Part shown: in pieces, positions 60,974 to 64,000 of the stretch
Layout: every line of letters begins with the position of its first letter
Position numbering within the stretch: position 1 is the stretch's first letter
From: an uncultured Saprospiraceae bacterium
GTDB lineage: Bacteria; Bacteroidota; Bacteroidia; Chitinophagales; Saprospiraceae
Reading direction: 5' to 3'
DNA: 64,000 nt
Assembly: GCA_937951615.1 (NCBI GenBank)
Contig: CALFBH010000010.1
Location: 118,264 to 182,263 of the forward strand
Translations under genes and position numbers: made by a program
The notes under the pieces: model-generated
Told to the model about the DNA's origin: nothing
Seen by the model: the letters and a program-made list of their open reading frames with translations, nothing else
Databases searched by the model: none

Positions 60974-62278
60974 CTAAGCTAAATCATCAGGACTTACGGG
61001 GTTTGGAATTTTCTGAATATTGGCTGTAACCATGCCTTCCAGATTCAGTTGAAAATCGAGCGACTCCTCCCCTATTTCTACATTCTTGAAATCATAATCA
61101 CTAAAATGCGCCTTAAGGATAATGCCCGGCTGCACTTCCTGATATTTGACCCACTCATTCAGATTTTTAACCCAAATTTTCAGCGGCAATTTTAAGAATT
61201 TAGATAATTGTTGTTCGATGATATTTTCGGCGACCAATGCCATGCCTTTGCTTTTGAGGTTGTCTCCTTTCAAGTCCAATTCTACTTGTTCAAAAATAAT
61301 TTCTTTTTGTTGATTATCGTAAACGGGAATGCCCTTGATTGTAGCCTTTCCACTAAATCCGCCTGAAAAATCAGCTTGTACGATTAGGCGACCGGCTTTG
61401 CTCTTCACACTTACATCGCTGAATTTTAGTTTTGCTTTTCCCACAGGAATATCCATTCCTGCAAGCTGTTCATTGGCTATTTTTTGAACGGCATCGAAGC
61501 CGATTTGAAGTGGCAGATACAAATTGCTAAACGGGCTGATTTTTTCCGTCATCTCCGGTGCTTTCACTTTCAGTTTCTGGATTTTAGGTTTTTTGCCTGC
61601 CGAAAGTGCCAGTTTAGATTCCAGTCCCAGCGAGATTTTAAGGTTATCGTTTTCAGATGAAAAAGAGGAAATATAAGTTTGCACAGGCGATACTGACCAC
61701 CAGATTTTAGCTCCGCCGGGGGCATCAATGGGATTGGGAATGCCACTCAATAAAGTTGGTATCATCTGACTCAAATCCGTTCCATCCATGATTTGCTGGT
61801 CGATGGTGTTGCAAATCAGGTCTTTTTGTTCGTATAATTTATTCAGCAGTATTTTTTCAATTGGAAATTCGAGGAAACCTACTTTCATGAAGGGCTTTTC
61901 ATCCCATTCATGTCCTATAAATTCTGTTTCGGTTTGTATTTTCCAGTTGGGTAGAATCTCGTATTTTGTCTTAAAACGCATTCGTATTTTGCAATCTGCT
62001 TTTCCTTCTGCCAGTGGCAATTGTTTTGTGACTTCAATACGAATAGGCAGTTGATGCTCCACTATATTCCCTTCTGCCTCTAGGCTCAATGTTCCTCCTT
62101 TGGCAGCTTTTACAGATAAGCCGTCTTCTTTAGAGTCGAAAAGAATTTCTGGAATTTGCGCTGAAATGACGCGCTCTATTTCTGCCTTGCTGATGAGTAA
62201 GACAGGTTTGATGGAGGATGGTTCTATGTTGTTTTGCTGCACAATTTTGTGTTTGGAATGATAACCCGTTACGTCCAT
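60974..62278 (-). CDS. DUF4403 family protein
   Basis: A 434-residue protein, two repeated alpha/beta lobes typical of DUF4403: ISKAEIERVISAQIPEILFD with LPIRIEVTKQLPLAEG, then FDAVQKIANEQLAGMDIPVG with FSDVSVKSKAGRLIVQADFS. IKIRMRFKTKYEI-type strands suggest tubular lipid-binding proteins of the BPI/TULIP kind, a comparison made for this family by analogy only. No clear signal peptide at ATG 62278, so location is uncertain. A C-word tract (CATCGACTATCGACCG) precedes the start. Confidence 0.8.
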   Translation of the reverse strand: MDVTGYHSKHKIVQQNNIEPSSIKPVLLISKAEIERVISAQIPEILFDSKEDGLSVKAAKGGTLSLEAEGNIVEHQLPIRIEVTKQLPLAEGKADCKIRMRFKTKYEILPNWKIQTETEFIGHEWDEKPFMKVGFLEFPIEKILLNKLYEQKDLICNTIDQQIMDGTDLSQMIPTLLSGIPNPIDAPGGAKIWWSVSPVQTYISSFSSENDNLKISLGLESKLALSAGKKPKIQKLKVKAPEMTEKISPFSNLYLPLQIGFDAVQKIANEQLAGMDIPVGKAKLKFSDVSVKSKAGRLIVQADFSGGFSGKATIKGIPVYDNQQKEIIFEQVELDLKGDNLKSKGMALVAENIIEQQLSKFLKLPLKIWVKNLNEWVKYQEVQPGIILKAHFSDYDFKNVEIGEESLDFQLNLEGMVTANIQKIPNPVSPDDLA

Positions 62279-62312
62279 CGTCCACGGTCGATAGTCGATG
62301 GTTGTTTAAACA

Positions 62313-63341
62313 TCAAAGGTAGCGATTCCGTTCTTGAATCACTTCTGCCAAAATACTCAGCGCAATTTCGCGAGGCTTTTTAGCATTGATGTCTATTCCT
62401 ACAGGTCCTTTAATCTTGTTTACTTCTTCTTCTGTAAAACCCGCTTCTAATAGACGAGTTCGTCGTTTGCCCTGCGTTTTTCGACCACCCAGCGCACCGA
62501 TATAAGCCACATCAGATCTCAGTAAGAGATGAATAGCCTGATCGTCAATTTTAGGATCATGGGTCAGCAAAACTGCGTAGGTGTAATTGTCCAGTATGAA
62601 TTTTGGAAGCACTTCTGCCGGCCAGTCTTCGAAGCTTTGGTCAGGCTTTGTTTTAAAATGAGTTTTTTGAGTAAAAATTCCGCGTGGATCAATGACAATG
62701 GTTTCAAAATCAAATTGCTGCGCCAAATCCACCAAATCAGCAGTAAGATGAGCTGCACCAACGATAATCATCTGGCTCTTTGGTGGAAAGACCTGTGCAA
62801 AATAAGGTTCGCCAGCGATTTCAATCAATTGATTTTTGCGCTCTTTATATACTTTTTGAATCGCTGCTTTTTCTATTTCTTCCTGGCTCAGTTTTCCATA
62901 GATACGACCTCTTGGATACACCAGTGCATGTGCGCTTTCCTCCCCTCGCAGGCGGCTGACCAGTACACAAGCTTCATTTTGTTGTGTAGATAGATAGAGT
63001 TTTTCCCAGACATCTGCCTCTTCTCCTTGTGCAATAAAAGGCTCTACATATATCCGTATTTGCCCTCCACAACTCAGTCCGACCGACCAGGCATCTTCAT
63101 CACTCACGCCATAATTTAGTATTTTCGGCTGCCCGGATTTTAATACTTCCAGGCTTTCCTTTACTACATCATTTTCAACACAACCTCCACTTACCGAACC
63201 ACACATCTCCATATCTGCTGAAACTGCCATTGCAGAACCAATGACACGAGGTGCAGAACCCCAGGTTTTTATCACTGTTGCTAAAGCGATTTTTTTACCG
63301 GCATTTTGCCATTCATTGAGTTGTGGTAGAATATCTTCCAT
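62313..63341 (-). CDS. XdhC/CoxI family protein
   Basis: A 342-residue protein. The XdhC N-terminal domain has ALATVIKTWGSAPRVIGSAM and MCGSVSGGCVENDVVKES, with the conserved Cys pair region and LSCGGQIRIYVEP. The C-terminal Rossmann domain has MIIVGAAHLTADLVDLAQQF and GALGGRKTQGKRRTRL. The family sulfurates and inserts molybdenum cofactor into xanthine-dehydrogenase-type enzymes. No such enzyme gene lies in the window. Its presence fits with the molybdate transporter at 46.8-49.0 kb. Confidence 0.9.
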   Translation of the reverse strand: MEDILPQLNEWQNAGKKIALATVIKTWGSAPRVIGSAMAVSADMEMCGSVSGGCVENDVVKESLEVLKSGQPKILNYGVSDEDAWSVGLSCGGQIRIYVEPFIAQGEEADVWEKLYLSTQQNEACVLVSRLRGEESAHALVYPRGRIYGKLSQEEIEKAAIQKVYKERKNQLIEIAGEPYFAQVFPPKSQMIIVGAAHLTADLVDLAQQFDFETIVIDPRGIFTQKTHFKTKPDQSFEDWPAEVLPKFILDNYTYAVLLTHDPKIDDQAIHLLLRSDVAYIGALGGRKTQGKRRTRLLEAGFTEEEVNKIKGPVGIDINAKKPREIALSILAEVIQERNRYL

Positions 63342-63723
63342 ATTAATATTTTTTGATAAAGATAGGTGTTTTCTATTTACTTAGTGTTTTACTTTTAAAG
63401 CATAATAATAAATTAATTGTATTGAGTGTGTAAAAAATTAGGGGAGTTAAAATATAAATTATAAAAATCACAATGAGGTTGTTAAATTGAGATTGAGAAA
63501 AAGATCAACAAACAACACTCAAAGCGATTAAAGAACTATATTTTTAGGCAGCAAGGGAACAGCTATCATAGACTTAGTTTTCTGTCTCATCATCTTAATG
63601 GGACACCTAATGGGACACCTTTTTAAGTAAAAATGAAAGAATAATGTAGGAAAGAAATTAGGTAGGAAAAAAGAGTGGATTTAGATAAGTCTTGATAGTC
63701 AACAAATTACAACTAACCAAAGG
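63342..63723. other. Gap upstream of xdhC-like gene
   Basis: AT-rich. TAATGGGACACC occurs twice in direct tandem (63596-63619). No gene supported; the short frame over the repeat is ~30 codons. Confidence 0.5.
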
Positions 63724-63726
63724 GCA

Positions 63727-63762
63727 TAAAAAAAGAGTTACGCGGTATTAACGTAACTCTTT
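63727..63762 (-). terminator. Terminator of partial gene
   Basis: AAAGAGTTACG pairs perfectly with CGTAACTCTTT, then TTTTTATG on the minus strand. Confidence 0.85.
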
Positions 63763-63786
63763 GATATCATTATCAGACTTTAGCGT

Positions 63787-64000
63787 CTATTGAAACTCCT
63801 CATTATCCAAAGGAAAATCAATCGTACCATCTGTTACATAGAAGGGTCCAGTCTGTTCATAGGTATTGCTATCTTGTCTGTAGTATTCTAAATTGAATGT
63901 TCCTTCAATTTTTTTAGCTGCTAAATCAAATTTTGTAATGGTCAGCGAACCAGTAGTGCCGTTGAAAAAATCAACTGTTGGATTGCCGATTCCTGCTACT
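63787..64000 (-). CDS. C-terminal end of a secreted/lipoprotein gene (5' end outside window)
   Basis: An open frame of ~70 codons from the window edge to TAG at 63787, missing from the ORF track. It encodes GSLTITKFDLAAKKIEGTF and VTDGTIDFPLDNEEFQ-stop. This matches the C-terminal pattern of small Bacteroidota lipoproteins of the DUF6252-like kind (GxLxITxFD...xGTFxF...VTDGxFD). A perfect terminator follows 25 bases later, supporting that it is real. Confidence 0.75.
   Translation of the reverse strand, partial: VAGIGNPTVDFFNGTTGSLTITKFDLAAKKIEGTFNLEYYRQDSNTYEQTGPFYVTDGTIDFPLDNEEFQ

Noticed and set aside
60974-62278. DUF4403 protein as an outer-membrane lipoprotein
   Set aside because: No signal peptide or lipobox is visible at the called start, so I left the location open.

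Overview
The window reads as chromosomal DNA of a Bacteroidota bacterium, most likely a Saprospiria-type lineage. Supporting signs are a type IX secretion C-terminal sorting domain, many small lipoproteins, TAnnTTTG-like -7 boxes, A-rich leaders without clear Shine-Dalgarno sites, a GH3-family protein, a DUF4403 protein, and the order miaB - sigma54 regulator - lptE - TPR-like gene - secG - groES - groEL, which is familiar from this phylum. No rRNA, tRNA, CRISPR array, complete insertion sequence or prophage was seen.

Layout. 1-3446: a very large secreted leucine-rich-repeat protein on the minus strand, open at the window edge and absent from the ORF track. 3.7-22.8 kb: a papain-like protease, alanine dehydrogenase, RluA-type pseudouridine synthase, DadA-like oxidoreductase, aldehyde dehydrogenase, GNAT, an AstE-like/RimK-like pair, methyltransferase, SDR-DUF2867, CDP-alcohol phosphatidyltransferase, fumarase, diacylglycerol-kinase-like enzyme, PrsW and a hybrid histidine kinase. 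23-30 kb: GH3 protein, HAD protein, small membrane protein, S41 protease and two paralogous lipoproteins. 30-46 kb: a tandem D-Ala-D-Ala ligase fusion, PASTA protein, T9SS cargo, rhodanese, glycosyltransferases, and secreted or lipoprotein genes including an overlapping paralogue pair. 46.8-50.6 kb: molybdate uptake genes (modB, a di-TOBE protein, modA) continuing from a Uma2 gene and two small membrane-protein genes. 50.8-58.3 kb: the groEL-to-miaB cluster. 58.6-64 kb: DUF547, lipoproteins, DUF4403, XdhC, and the 3' end of another secreted-protein gene.

The most unusual feature is not a gene. Most intergenic gaps are built from short repeated words drawn from about ten vocabularies. The words are arranged as long imperfect inverted repeats, often around a common palindromic core, ATTTTGCnnnGCAAAAT. 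They follow a fixed polarity relative to transcription. G-containing, C-free words follow stop codons. Their C-containing, G-poor complements precede start codons. This holds on both strands, in codirectional, convergent and divergent gaps. The same words have spread into coding sequence: the middle of the 53343-54773 gene is made of four vocabularies, the modA signal-peptide region contains one, and a MITE-like element sits in frame in the Uma2 gene. I propose this leader/trailer system as the candidate undescribed biology. All calls were made by reading the sequence; no searches or folding were run.
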